Shown here: piece by piece, positions 51,801-62,703 of the stretch
Numbering within the stretch: the stretch's first letter is position 1
How the letters are laid out: each line of letters begins with the position of its first letter
Origin: Ochotona curzoniae
Taxonomy: Eukaryota; Chordata; Mammalia; Lagomorpha; Ochotonidae
Assembly: GCF_017591425.1 (NCBI RefSeq)
Contig: NW_024465777.1
Span: 4,092,001 to 4,156,000, forward strand
Direction of reading: 5' to 3'
DNA: 64,000 nt
Made by a program: the position numbers and the translations under genes
Notes under the pieces: model-generated
What the model saw: the letters and a program-made list of their open reading frames with translations, nothing else
Database searches by the model: none
What the model was told of the DNA's origin: nothing

Positions 51801-54800
51801 ATGTACTTCAAGGTTGGACCACATATATTTTGATTTTCCTTGTGGTTAGGATTTGAGTCCAGCAATCGAACTGGAGGGATTCCCAAGAAACTTGACTCTT
51901 GTGTGCACCAGCCATTGCAGGGTCAGGTTCATTCTGTCACCTGCACCAGCCAACATACATCCCGGAGGATGCAGCTGCCTGTTTGGTTCTGCCCCAGCCC
52001 CATCTGTAATGAAGGACACAGTAACCTGGACTGGAAATCAGCCTCCTAGATCCCAGTTTCTGGTTGTTGCTCTGGCTTCCTCTGGTTCTGCAGTCTTGGG
52101 CAAAACTTGATTTCCTTATCCAAGAAGTGAGGTTGCAAGACAAGGTCCCAGAGGTCAGCAGGTGTGTTAGGACAAGCCAGCTTTACAGGCTGTAGTATCT
52201 CTTTACACCTCTGTGTGGGCACCCAGACACAACCCTGACCAGAGTATAAGGCAGCAAGCATGGCAGTGTTCCAGCAAAAGTTTATTCATGAATGTTGAAT
52301 CTCAATAAAAATTTTCTGGGTCACAAAATACTCTTTTTGCAACTTCCCCCATGCACCTGCTGAGCCCCTACTTTCAGATATGTTTAAATGTCTCCAAGAA
52401 GCCTTCCATCTCTCTCAGGCTCATTACAGGCTGCTCTGTGTCTACGTAAAATGCACTTCTCACGTGCAGTTAAAATTTGCTTTCTCTCCACCTACATCAA
52501 AACAGTCTGTTGGCCTAGCAGGGAAGAGATCCCATATCCTCAGGACCTGACCCCCAGATGGCACGCATACAATAGGATCTTACTACTGACAGGATTCAGG
52601 GTTGGTTCTGTGGACAGGTAGACTGTGTCTCCTTGTGTGTGTGTGAGGCAGGAGGACTTATATATATATAGGAGGACTAATATATATATATGTTGAGCCA
52701 ATATATAATATATATAATATATTATATATATATATTAGGCTGCCAAATACATTTAGGAACTTTTTCCCACTAAAATTCATTTTGTTTTTAAAGTATTTAA
52801 TAAAAACCCTTTACATACTTTCAAACCATTTCGAAAAGTACATATAGAATTCCTGCTCTCCCTGCTGACCCCTCGCCACCTTTCCCCCACACCTCTCTGC
52901 GTGATCTTGTTCTATTTATAGCTCTTCTTCAGACTCTCAGCAGTTATTTTTATCAGTAGCAACATACAGGGATGTATTTTTAGTTTTCTCCCCCCAGCAG
53001 CGCGTTATAAACACGCTTCTGCTGCCCTTGGCTTGTCACCAAATGGGTCTCAGTGAGCTTCCCTTTCCATGTCAGGACATAAGATCTTTCTTGTTTTTCA
53101 TGGCTACACAGCTTATTTCCTTAAATGAATGTACCATGGTTTATTCAACCTGTCAATCACTGGATACACTGGTGGTTTTCAACCTTACATAGATGTCCTT
53201 TAAAAGTTTTAAATTTTCATTTTTTTAAATGTGAAGATAAGAGAGAGAGAGATATCCAATGGTCTTCTATTCACTGGTTCATTCCCCAAATGTCTGCAAC
53301 AGCTAGGATTCAGCCAAGCTAAACCCAGGAGCCTAGAACTCCACATGCAGTCTCCCACTGTTTGGGTCCGGTTTTGTGCCTCCCCTTCCCCCAAAAAACA
53401 ACAAAGAATTTCGCTAGAAATGCAAAGGCAAGCAGAGTTTATTGTGCCAGCATGCTGGGGTCAGACCGTTCTTGGGGTACGCAGGCCAGCCAAGGAGGGG
53501 TCAGAATGGAACCAGAGAAAGGCTTATGATTCTATAGGCCTCTCTTGGGTATTACATACATCATAGCCCGCACAAATACAGACGCAGCAAATCAATTGAA
53601 AGAGTAACACATTATCCAATCAAAGTAACACCCTTCAAACACATCATGGCCATGGGTTCTGGGTATCAATGGCTCATCCTATTTCCTGGAACTGGACAAA
53701 TGCCCTGCTATCCGGGTGTATTCTATAGGTAGAGCTCACGGCACTGGTCACTGTAGATGGGGCTGGTGACACTGGTCAGTAGCCCTGACTCATCCTGACG
53801 AGGGTGGCATCTCCCAGTGGCCCTGGCTTATCCTAACTAAGCAAAGCAGCAGCTTCTTGGCACCAAGGGGCCTGACAGCCTGGCCTAGCATTCTACTATT
53901 CTAACACTCTAACATTGTACTAACACTCTAACACCACATGGGTGGTGAGGACCCAAGTATTGGGGCTCCTATGGTGAGCATCAGCAGGAAGCTAGATCAG
54001 GAACAGAGCAGCTAAGGCTAGAACCAGGCACTCTGCTATGGGACACGGGCATCAGAGGGGACCTCTTGTCTGCTGTACCAAACCACTAACCCAGGTGTCT
54101 GTCTTATACCTGGGTCACAGTGGTCAGATGGGGATGCATGAGCTCCCTTCCCATATGTGTATGAGTGTCTGCCGTGGTGGACAAATGCCTTATCAGATTT
54201 GCTTGTCTTCTTTGTACCCAAACTGGCAATTGAAGCAGTGCTCCTCGATATTTTGCTTAATATTAATTTCATCTTATTGATGGTAGAACATGTTACACAC
54301 CAAAAAAACAAAAACAAACCAGGAACACCCAGGTGTTGCCAGGTCACCTAATTGTGAAGCCAGGCCATTTCAACAGCTTTCCAGCCACAGCATGCCACAG
54401 CTTAGGGCCTGATTCCTGAGACTGCACTTGGCTGTCGACCTATGCAAGGGTCAGGAAGTGCACGTGTGCTCTGTGGCATGTCTGCAGGGTGTCCGGGGCC
54501 TTCCCTGAGAGGACCATTGAACCCCCCATCCTTGGCATGTGGGGAGGGTGGACTCAGGATGTCCCCATGGGCTGGGCCTCACAGACCCTGCTGGGGCTGG
54601 CCCACCCTCCGCCCTCCACCCCCGCCCTTCAGGATGGCTGGAACATTCTCAACTTCCTTATCGTCTTTATCTTGCTCTTGGGGTTCTTCATTGAACAACT
54701 CAACACCATTGCTATCACCTACACCCTCAGGTGAGCTGGGAGCTCTGGACAAGTTGGGGGAGGGGCTAACCTGGAATTTGGGATTGAGATGTGGGGGTCA

Positions 54801-57800
54801 TGGCCATCATGGCCAGCTGGGGGTCAGCTCTGCTTGTCTGGGCAGTTGACAGAGCAGTGAGGAGGTTGGGGTCCTGGAAGGGCTCAAGGGTCCCCCCTGA
54901 GAGGCTCTGCCACAGGGCGCTCCGTCTGCTACATGTATGTATGTCGGTGGAGTCCCTGGCCCGGATCATCCGTGTCATCCTGCAGTCAGTGCCTGGCATG
55001 GCAAACATCATGGCCCTCATCCTCTTCTTTATGCTGGTCAGTGCCCTTGCCCACCCTAGCCATTCCTCCTCCCTGAGCAGGGTGCCTGGGTCCCTGGGCG
55101 TGGAGGGGGGCCCGTAGGGGGTAATCCCTTGGCAGTTCTCATTTGCCTGACATTTGCATGTCACATCTCCAAGGCCCTGGAGTGCGGTCAGGGCACCGCT
55201 ATGGTCTCTCTGGCAGGTGTTCTCAGTGTTTGGTGTCACGCTCTTTGGTGCATTCGTGCCCAAGCATTTTCAGAACATGCAGGTTGCCTTGTACACCCTC
55301 TTCATCTGCATCACCCAGGATGGATGGCTGGACATCTATAGTGACTTTCAGTAAGTGTGCTCAAGGAGCCAAGGAGGAGAAGGGGTGGGGGTGGGCCAAA
55401 CTGCTGAGGGGAAGGCTCTCCACAAGCGTCATGCGCCAGGGGTTGAGAGCAGCCTATGAGGTGGGGATTGCCCAGGCCTTTAAAGTGAGAAAGCAAACCC
55501 CCTGGGGCTAGGGCCTCTGGTCTTGAAGTCTCCAAAGCCCTGTCACAGCCAACCCTGCCAAGGGTGAGCAGTCAGGCCTTGGGCGGGGGAGGAGCAGGTG
55601 TGTGGGCACGTCCAAGGTTACACTACAGCCTCCAGGCCCCCATGGGACTCCTGGGACGACTGATGTTTTGAATTCTTGATCTAACATGCTAATCAGATGA
55701 CCTTGGGCAAGTTGTGTTCTCTGCTGAGTCTTGGTGTCCTCTTTTATTCCAACACTTCATTAACTAAGTCCCCTGCTCAGGGACCCTCACTGAAGGGTCA
55801 GGTCTTCGGAGGTGGAGGTGGGGGGCGCCAGGCGCCTGGGAAGAGGTGGGAGAGACGCACTCCCGCTGCGTCCCAGGATCATGGAGGAGGTGTGCTCCAT
55901 TCACTTCAATCAGGAGCAAGAAGAGGAGCTGTTACACCGGCACCTGTCCAGTGGCAAAAACTTATATAAACCTCTGCTTGTAATACATCTATATGGAGGG
56001 AGATAATCTTACGGGGCCAAATATTTCATGGGACATTTACAACAAGAGCCTGACAATGAAAAAATTCTAGCAGGTGGGATTTGGCCTTACAGCTTTTTGC
56101 TACTCTTTCTATAATAGGCCTTGAATAAATTTCATAATCAGAAAAAAAAATGACTAGGGAGTACAGTGAGTAGATTAAACTGGACAATGCAGATGCACAA
56201 CTCCCCGCCTTACAGAGTTGGCTTGAGAAGCAGCCACTCTGGCACCACAGTGGGTGCCCAGTGGACAGCAGCTGCTGTTGCAGTTAGAAAGAAGGAATTG
56301 GACCCCGTACCACAGCAGGGCAGTAGGGCGGAGTTCCCAGCTGGCCTTGGGATCATTCCCCTATCTCACAGATGAGGACGTGGAGGCAGAAGAGGGAAAG
56401 AAGGGGGGCTGGCATGATGGCTCAACTGGCTAATCCTCCATCAGCAAGCACTGGCACCCCATATGGATGCCAGTTTGTGTTCTGGAAGCTCCACTTCTCA
56501 TCTAGCTTTCTGCTTGTGGCCTGGGAAAGTAGCAGAGGATGGCCCAAAGTATTAGGACCCTGAACTTACATGGGAGATCCGGAAGAAGCCCCTGGCTCCT
56601 GGCTTCAGATCAACTCAGCTCTAGCCATTGCAGCCTTTTGGGGAGTGAATCAGAGGATAGAAGATCTTTCTGTCTCTCTGTAAATAAAAATAAATAAATT
56701 TTTAAAACAAAAACAAAAAGGAGGGAGGGAGGTGACGGGCCTCTGCCTGCCCTCCACAGGATGGAGAAGAGGGAGTATGCAATGGAGATTGGGGGCGCCA
56801 TCTACTTTGCCATCTTCCTCACCATGGGTGCCTTCATTGGCATCAACCTGTTCGTCGTCGTGGTAACCACCAATCTGGAGCAAATGATGAAGGCAGGAGA
56901 TCAGGGACAACAGCATCCAATAGCCTTTAGTGAGGTGCGTGGGAGGGGGTAGGTGGGCAGGAAGGAGAAGGGACTGTGCGGGGTGGGTGGGAGGCAGCAC
57001 CCAGATGGAGAATTTCAGTCTTCAATTTCACTTCCATGCAATGGCAAGAGTAAAAGTGCTCACCTCACAGGCCCACTGGGAGGAGTCTGCCGGCCCATGG
57101 GCAGTGCCAAGCACACTGGGAGAGAACGTTGCAGCTGTACCCATCCAGCGGCAGCACTCCCACAGGTCTGGGAGGGGATGAGCCTAGGGCCAGCGTGTGA
57201 CCTGGGAGTAGACTGGCCATTACAAGTTGCCCTACAAAGATGTACCAGAAGTACAATTGGGGCCAGAAGGGGTGCGGAGGACCATGGAGCACAGCTGTGA
57301 ATTTCCCTGGGGTGGGATGGGGGGACTCAGATTGGTGCGAGGGGCAAACGGGGCAGAAGAACGGTGCTCCCTGGACACCGAGCAGGAGGGCGACCTGAGT
57401 GTGTGTCCCCTGTCACTCCTCGATTCTAGCCAGGTGACTACGACGATGACCAGAATAAGGAGCTGCCGCTGGTGCACTGTACCGTCGCCCGCCAGGAGAC
57501 CACTGGCCACCTCCAGGAGCCGCTGGTGGGGGGCCCCCTGCCAAATCTCTCGGAAAACACGTGCGACAACTTCTGCTTGGTGCTCGAGGCGATCCAGGAG
57601 AACTTGCTGCAATACAAGGGCATCCGCGATGAGCTCAATGCGTACGGGGCGGGGCGGAGGGCGGGGAGTGTCTCCTGGGAGAGGGGTGTCCCTGAATCCC
57701 TGTGGGGTAATTGAGCCACAATCCTGACCCTCTGACTTCCTCCCACTTCACTGAAGGGTCAGGTCTTCGGAGGTGGAGGTGGAGGTGGGGGGCGCCAGGC

Positions 57801-58377
57801 GCCAGGGGAAGAGGTGGGAGAGACGCACTCCCGCTGCGCCCCCAGGATCGTGGAGGAGGTGCGCTCCATTCGCTTCAATCAGGAGCAAGAAGAGGAGCTG
57901 TTACACCGGCACCTGTCCAGGAGCCAAGATTTCGAGACTGGCTCCTCGGTGGACATCCGCGAGGTGGCCCAAGAACAAGACTTGATTACAGCGCTGGTAA
58001 ACCGAGAAAGGGTATGCCATCCCCTTTCTGCCCAATCAGTAATCGCCCTGCCGTTCCACCCCTGCCCAGCTTCAAGGCTTCTGCAGATCTGGCCAGCCTC
58101 CTGTCACCTGAGTTGGGCAGTCAGTCTAGACGCCACCCTTTCCTTCTCAGAGAGGTCCCGACTCTGCTTTCGGGCTCTGCCCCCCTCTAACCAGGGGGGT
58201 GTCTGCCTCCAGAGCTCCCACCCTGAGTGGGTACTACACTGGAGTTAGATCTGTGCAGTGAGAGGAACAAGGAGAGTGTGTCACATCAAGGCAAGGGGAT
58301 TGAAAGGAAGCCCACTTTGTCTGCAGGTCCATGAATCGGCCACAAATTTGCTGAACAAACACAAGAGCAGCCGCTAA
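48842..58377 (+). CDS. CATSPER4: CATSPER4, sperm cation channel subunit 4 (exons 2-11; first exon not found)
   Basis: Coding exons: 48842-48916, 49250-49393, 51029-51130, 54633-54730, 54916-55036, 55217-55350, 56760-56934, 57430-57641, 57846-58011, 58327-58377. They give 425 residues in one frame with GT-AG junctions. S1 is in the second listed exon, S2 in the third, S3 in the fourth. S4 ([20 protein letters not shown]) spans the fourth and fifth, and S5 the fifth and sixth. The pore has the CatSper TxDxW motif in [19 protein letters not shown]6 ([20 protein letters not shown]) is in the seventh. The C-terminus carries [18 protein letters not shown] and a coiled-coil-like [20 protein letters not shown]. 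CatSper4 is one of four pore subunits of the flagellar Ca2+ channel needed for hyperactivation. The missing N-terminus should be about 20-45 residues. Confidence 0.92.
49912..50243 (-). mobile_element. CSINE in CATSPER4 intron
   Basis: AGATTTATTTATTTATTTAT tail, AGCCAGGAGCTTCCCCATGG, CACAGGCAGGGAGCTGGAAG, head ACCATACTGGGCCC. Confidence 0.88.
51420..52330. repeat. Unclassified 0.9-kb segment, possibly retroelement-derived
   Basis: It lies between CATSPER4 exons and is less GC-rich than the flanks. It ends in AATAAAAATTTTCTGGGT (from about 52302). The word order does not match CSINE. An L1- or LTR-derived origin is possible, and no coding potential is supported. Confidence 0.3.
52655..52737. 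repeat. (TA)n palindromic AT-rich block
   Basis: Nearly pure TA/AT sequence. AGGAGGACT-A/T-ATATATATA is duplicated at its left part. The block can fold on itself. Confidence 0.9.
52745..53205 (+). repeat. Old LINE-1 (L1M-type) 3' end
   Basis: AATGAATGTACCATGGTTTA with TTCAACCTGTCAATCACTGG and TGGTGGTTTTCAACCTTA match the conserved 'empty-cassette' phrases of ancient mammalian L1 3'UTRs. Confidence 0.55.
53206..54100 (-). mobile_element. CSINE interrupted by a solo LTR
   Basis: The CSINE tail half is at 53206-53358 (ATTCACTGGTTCATTCCCCA, GCCTAGAACTCCACATGCAG). The head half resumes at 53938 (ATGGGTGGTGAGGACCCAAG, CATCAGCAGGAAGCTAGATC). Joined across the insert, the text reads as the normal CTCCCACATGGGTGG CSINE box. 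Confidence 0.85.
53359..53933 (-). mobile_element. Solo LTR of a class I (gamma-type) endogenous retrovirus
   Basis: A 575-base element with TG...CA ends and a 4-bp target duplication CCAC (53355-53358, 53934-53937), the size produced by gammaretrovirus-like integrases. On the minus strand it has AATAAA (53438-53443) upstream of a pyrimidine-rich U5 ending, and TTGATTGGAT as a CCAAT-like box in U3. No internal retroviral genes are present, so this is the product of LTR-LTR recombination. The first 40 bases of U3 contain a short tandem repeat (TGTTAGAGTGTTAG twice). Confidence 0.8.
55787..56150 (+). pseudogene. Partial copy of CATSPER4 intron 9-exon 10 fused to a foreign polyadenylated tail
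   Basis: 55787-55951 repeats 57748-57920: 3' intron, the AG acceptor and the first 75 bases of exon 10. Within those exon bases the only three differences are CpG to TpG or CpA changes in this copy. From 55952 the sequence is unrelated to CATSPER4 and ends in AATAAA (56124-56129) and nine A residues (56142-56150). The copy lies in intron 7. Spliced from the preceding exon it would stay in frame and stop at 56004-56006. It is most simply a dead chimeric retrocopy; an alternative terminal exon is a second possibility. Confidence 0.8.
56406..56706 (+). mobile_element. CSINE in CATSPER4 intron 7
   Basis: GGCTGGCATGATGGCTCAAC head, GGCCTGGGAAAGTAGCAGAG body, AATAAAAATAAATAAATT tail. It lies 50 bases before exon 8. 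Confidence 0.85.
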
Positions 58378-58380
58378 AAG

Positions 58381-58386
58381 AATAAA
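58381..58386 (+). terminator. CATSPER4: CATSPER4 proximal polyadenylation signal
   Basis: AATAAA begins four bases after the TAA stop, which would give an extremely short 3'UTR. Confidence 0.5.
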
Positions 58387-58740
58387 ATGGGACTCAAGAA
58401 CCTGCATTGATACACATCTGGCTGCTCGCGGCCTCCTGTGGCTTCCATAAGCCAGATTTGGCACAGCCTTGCCTTCACAGCTGGGGAGAAGCTAGGGCCT
58501 ATGCTTGTGGGCCCCAGGTCCAGAGAAGCCAGGATGGAGAAGGATCCTGGGTGAGTGTGGGGCCCCTAGCTCCAGGACAGGCACAGAAGCGGAGTGCCGG
58601 CCCAGGTGGACAGGAGTCAGCCTACGGATGAGATGTTCCTGGGCCCCTGCTCTGGCCCACGACTGGGAGGGCCTGGGTGGGCCTCAAGGACCAAGAAGAG
58701 AAATGCGAGGCGAGAGGGGCCAGATCTTTGAGTAACTGAC

Positions 58741-58746
58741 AATAAA
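58741..58746 (+). terminator. CATSPER4: CATSPER4 distal polyadenylation signal
   Basis: AATAAA followed 20-40 bases later by a GT-rich run (TGTGTGTGTGTTGG), the classical arrangement. This is probably the main site. Confidence 0.75.
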
Positions 58747-58789
58747 CTTTTGTGTTGGATCACCTTGCCTGTGTGTGTGTTGGATCTTA

Positions 58790-60290
58790 AACAGTGGTGT
58801 GTGTTGGGGAGGGCGGCGCTTGCTGCAGGTTTGATGGGGAAATCAAATCCTGCCCCTCAGACCTGTTTGGTGAGGGACTCAGGCTGCTCTAGCCCATTGG
58901 CAGAGGACCTCAGTTTTTTACTTTGATGCAAAGTTAGAATCCCTATAGTTTGGAGGAGGAGTTTGGCTCTCATGGTTGGGAGGCCCTGCTTGATAGAGGA
59001 CACAGCCCCACTCTCTCCTTCCATGCCGGCAGGTGGGGGCTGGTCCTCATTCTGGGGGTGCTGGTTGGATGGAATCTATATCCAGACTGGGGGAGGGAAG
59101 ATCAACCTGCTAAAGTGCTGGTCCTGACAGGCTCCCGGGAGGAGAGAACATGAAAACATCTTTGCAAGAAAGCAGGGAGACTCTGGGAGTTAGGAGGGGC
59201 CAGGAGTTCTGTTTGAGACTTGACAGGTTCCTGAGCCTGACAAAGGAGTCAGAAAAATGTGATGATCATGGTGACAGGAAAAAAAATGCTTCAGTAGCCT
59301 GCAGCTACTGGATTGTAGTCCCTGGGTGAGTCCCTGAGCTCCGTTTTTCCCACCTAAAATCAGAGACAGGCGTTTGAGAGACCTGCATCCTTCGCTGGAA
59401 TCCCTGGGTGGAGTCCTGGCTCCACTCTCCATTCCCATTTCCTGTTCGTGCACACCTCGAGAAGCGGCGCTTCTTCCCCTCTCTGGTCGCCCTTAATGGG
59501 GTAATGAGAGCCCTCGGAGAACGCTGGATGGAATGGAGGATGTCTGAGGAGACTCCCTGGGAAGAAAAAGGGCTCCATCCCCAAGGAGCAGCAAGGGAGG
59601 CAGTAGCCGGTGGCTGCCCGTGTCTGTGCTGGGGAACGAAGTTGGGAAACAGTCCTGGTGCAAATCTGGGTGCAGATGGCAGCTTCCAGACAGTGGGGCT
59701 CTGCTGGCTCTGTGTCACATGGACTTTGCTGAGTTCAGTGCCTTTCCCCAGTTGCCCAGACTTTCCCGCTGCAGGCCTCTGAAGACTTCTTAGGGACGGG
59801 GGAGGTTGAAGGGCTGAGTTGCTCTCATGAAGTGGCCCACGTGGGGTCCTAAAGGATCCTGGACTTGGCTTCTGTTTCTGCTCAACCCTGTGTGACATGG
59901 GTGAAAGAAGTTGAGTTACTTCAGCGTCCAAGTTCGTGCGGCAGTACATGACAGAGTGGTCCCTGCGGGGCTATCTCATCGGAACCTGAGACTGCCATGA
60001 AACGACGCGGAGGAGGGGTTAAAGATTCCAGGCACAAGGCCAAGTGGGCAAGCAGGACAAGTGAGGGGGCTTGAATGGAGTCCGCACAGAAGTAGAGACG
60101 GTTGTCTGCTACCCCTGTTCTCTCTAAATGTGTCAGCTTCAAGAAGGCTTTACTGGAAGAATACAACGGTTATTAATTGATCCCTCAAATCAAGGCTCTC
60201 AAAGCCAACTGATTCTTGTAACTATTTCTTTCTTTCATGAGGGACCTTGAGTGGCTATCTACCTCCCGATGGTGTTAGGCTGGATATTAA
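58790..60290. other. Intergenic sequence, no feature recognised
   Basis: Unique-looking. A 214-codon reverse frame at 59305-59949 has no family resemblance and overlaps other frames. Confidence 0.45.
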
Positions 60291-60305
60291 GATAAAATCC
60301 TTTTC

Positions 60306-60648
60306 TTCTTTTTAAAATTTTTTTTTAATGATTTATTTACTTTTATTGTAAAGTCAGATTTTGCAGAGAGAAGGAGATACAGAGAGGAAGAGTTTCCATC
60401 TACTGATTCACTCCAAAATTGGCTGCAACAGCTGGAGCTGAGCTGATACGAAGCCAGGAGCCTCTTCTGGGTCTCCCACGTGGGAGCAGGGTCCCAAGGC
60501 TTTGGGCTGTCCGCAATGCCTTCCCAGGCCAGAAGCAGGGAGCTGGATGGAAAGTGGGGCCTCCAGGATTAGAACCGGCACCCATATGAGATTCTGGCAG
60601 ATGCAAGGCGAGAACTTTCAGCCACTAGGCTACTGCACTAGGCCTAAG
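60306..60648 (-). mobile_element. Young CSINE with perfect 15-bp target-site duplication
   Basis: GATAAAATCCTTTTC at 60291-60305 and 60649-60663 flanks a reverse CSINE with CGGCACCCATATGAGATTCT and head CTACTGCACTAGGCC. Confidence 0.92.
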
Positions 60649-60819
60649 GATAAAATCCTTTTCAGACAACTCCCCCAAGCCTAGCATGAAGCAAAGGAGG
60701 TGGAGGAAGATTTAGGGAGACTCTCAGGGATGCGAAAGCTGGAGGGTAAAGCTGGGACAGCCTGTGGCGCAACGACTGTCTGGGAAGGCGTGTGGCTCTG
60801 CTCCCTCATTTTAGCTTTT

Positions 60820-61030
60820 CTTCTCGTCTTTGCACTGCTTCAAGATCAGGCAGAAGATGCAGCTCCGTAGGGTGCAGCAGGGGCACAGGCGTGGCCCCCA
60901 GTTAAGGAATTGCCACTTTAATATTACAAAGGTGAGGGGATTGCAGACCACCTCACCTCTGATGAGGATGGAATCAGATGGGGGAGAAGGAAATGGAAAA
61001 TAAAAGTTTCCATTTTCTCTCTTTTGTCGT
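60820..61030 (-). other. Open cysteine-rich reverse frame, unassigned
   Basis: A minus-strand frame without internal stops, roughly 60 codons, ends at TAA 60824-60826 with CPCCTLRSCIFCLILKQCKD. It has no ATG. A possible acceptor (CCTCATCAG) lies within. It is not recognised and may be chance. Confidence 0.2.
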
Positions 61031-61403
61031 GGGGGAGGGGTGGGTACAAAGAAAGTGAGCTGCTTGGGGTCAGGTCACATCAGTGCCACACGATGGCGCC
61101 CTAGAGACTCCGATGGAAGGGGCAGAAACCTCTGTGACTTTTTTTTTTAGTTTTTTAAAATAATTTTGTTTTGCTTTATTTACTACTTGACTTCTTTCTG
61201 CATAATTTGAACATGAAATTTTAGGGTTCTGAGTAGATATCTGGGACATATCACTTTATTATCTGTGGGTCTCATTTTTCCCACATGTAAGATCATTAGA
61301 GTTTTCCCAGATGACTTTGTTTCCAACAAGCAGACTCTAGGACTCTCCTTTCAGGGGAAGTGTGTGGATCCTTTCATCTAGCCCTAAGTCCCCTTTCTTT
61401 TAT

Positions 61404-61500
61404 TAAAAAAATTAATTTTTTATTTATTTGAAAGGCAGGATGACAGAAAGACAAATGTTCTATCCATTGGTTTGCTCTAACACTCAGTCCAGAGCCATCT
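61404..61500 (-). mobile_element. CSINE tail fragment
   Basis: TTTTTTATTTATTTGAAAGG and TCTATCCATTGGTTTGCTCT, truncated after the first third. Confidence 0.65.
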
Positions 61501-61529
61501 CTTACATTAGATACAAATGTTTTCATTTT

Positions 61530-61893
61530 TTCCAAAATGTATTTTATTTGAAAGGCAGAGAGAAAATCTTCTATGTGTTGGTTCACTCCCCAGATATATG
61601 CAAGAACTGGGGCTGGGCCAGGCCCAAGCTAGGAGCCCCAAACTCCATCTGTATCTCCCATGGGCACAACAGGGACCCACAGACGTGAGCCATCTGCTAC
61701 TACCCTCCAGGATGCCCTCTTAGAAGGGAACAGGAAGCAGGATGGAGAGCAAAGCAACCAGGACTCGAATCACCTGCTCCAATCCAGGCTGCAGGTGTGC
61801 CAAGCAGGGCTGTTGTTACGGTACCAAATGCTTGCCTCTGGAGACACAAGAATCTAAACCTGCATCTTGGCTGCTAGTCTAAACGCCTGCCCC
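61530..61893 (-). mobile_element. CSINE, old copy
   Basis: TGTATTTTATTTGAAAGGCA, CTAGGAGCCCCAAACTCCAT, head AAACGCCTGCCCCAG. Confidence 0.72.
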
Positions 61894-61992
61894 AGAAGTG
61901 GACTTCCAAATAACCCCGTTCACCTTTATCCTTACTTAAGACATATCATGAAGGATAATACTTACATATCTCAAAAAGAAAGTAGAATAAAA

Positions 61993-62322
61993 TGGGGGTC
62001 AGCTTGTGGTGCTGTGGGTTCAGCTGCTGCTTGTGATGCCAATTTGAATCCCCCCTGGCAGAGTTCCAGTTTCTCTGCTTCTGTCCCAGTTCCTTGCTAA
62101 TGCATGTAGGAAGGTAGTAGAAGATGACTCAAATCCTTGGCCCCTCCTACCAATGTGGGAAACTAAATTCCTGGCTCCTTGCTTTGGTCCAAACTTGGCT
62201 GTTGCAGCCCTTTTGGGGCGTGCAGCAGCCAATGGAAAACCTCTCTCTCTCTATTGCTCTCAGTGTCTATCTACCACTCTGTCATTCTGCCTTTCAAACA
62301 AATACATCACTTTTAAAATTAA
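61993..62322 (+). mobile_element. CSINE, old subfamily
   Basis: GGGGTCAGCTTGTGGTGCTG head, CAGTTCCTTGCTAATGCATG body, AAACAAATACATCACTTTT tail. Confidence 0.72.
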
Positions 62323-62378
62323 ATTAGAAAATATTATCTGAAATTAGGGCAAAAGGTCTCTTAAAATATAGGTGAGTA

Positions 62379-62703
62379 GGACCTGGCACAATGGCTCAGT
62401 TGGCTGTCAACCCTGAAACCGCCCAGATCCCATATGGGCGTTGGCTCATGTCTTGGCTGCTCCACTTCCCATCCAGCTCCCTGCTTGTAGCCTGGGAAAG
62501 CTGTAGAGAACACCCCAAAAGCCTTGGACCCTGCACCCGTGAGGGAGACCTGGAAGAAGCTCCTGGCTCCTGGCTTCGGATTAGCTCAACTCTGGCTATT
62601 GTGGTCGTTTGGGGAGTGAACCAGCAGGTAGAAGATCTTTCTCTGTCTTTCCTCTCTGTAAAGCAACCTTTCCAATAAAAATAAATAAGATATATATATA
62701 TAT
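62379..62703 (+). mobile_element. CSINE with (TA)n tail
   Basis: AGGACCTGGCACAATGGCTC head, CATCCAGCTCCCTGCTTGTA body. The tail AAAATAAATAAGA passes into (TA)n. Confidence 0.88.

Noticed and set aside
53359..53933. A provirus or retroviral genes around the LTR
   Set aside because: Only one LTR with its 4-bp duplication is present; CSINE sequence resumes at once on both sides.
59305..59949. 214-codon reverse frame downstream of CATSPER4
   Set aside because: Low-complexity Ser/Pro composition, no recognisable family, and no promoter or poly(A) context.
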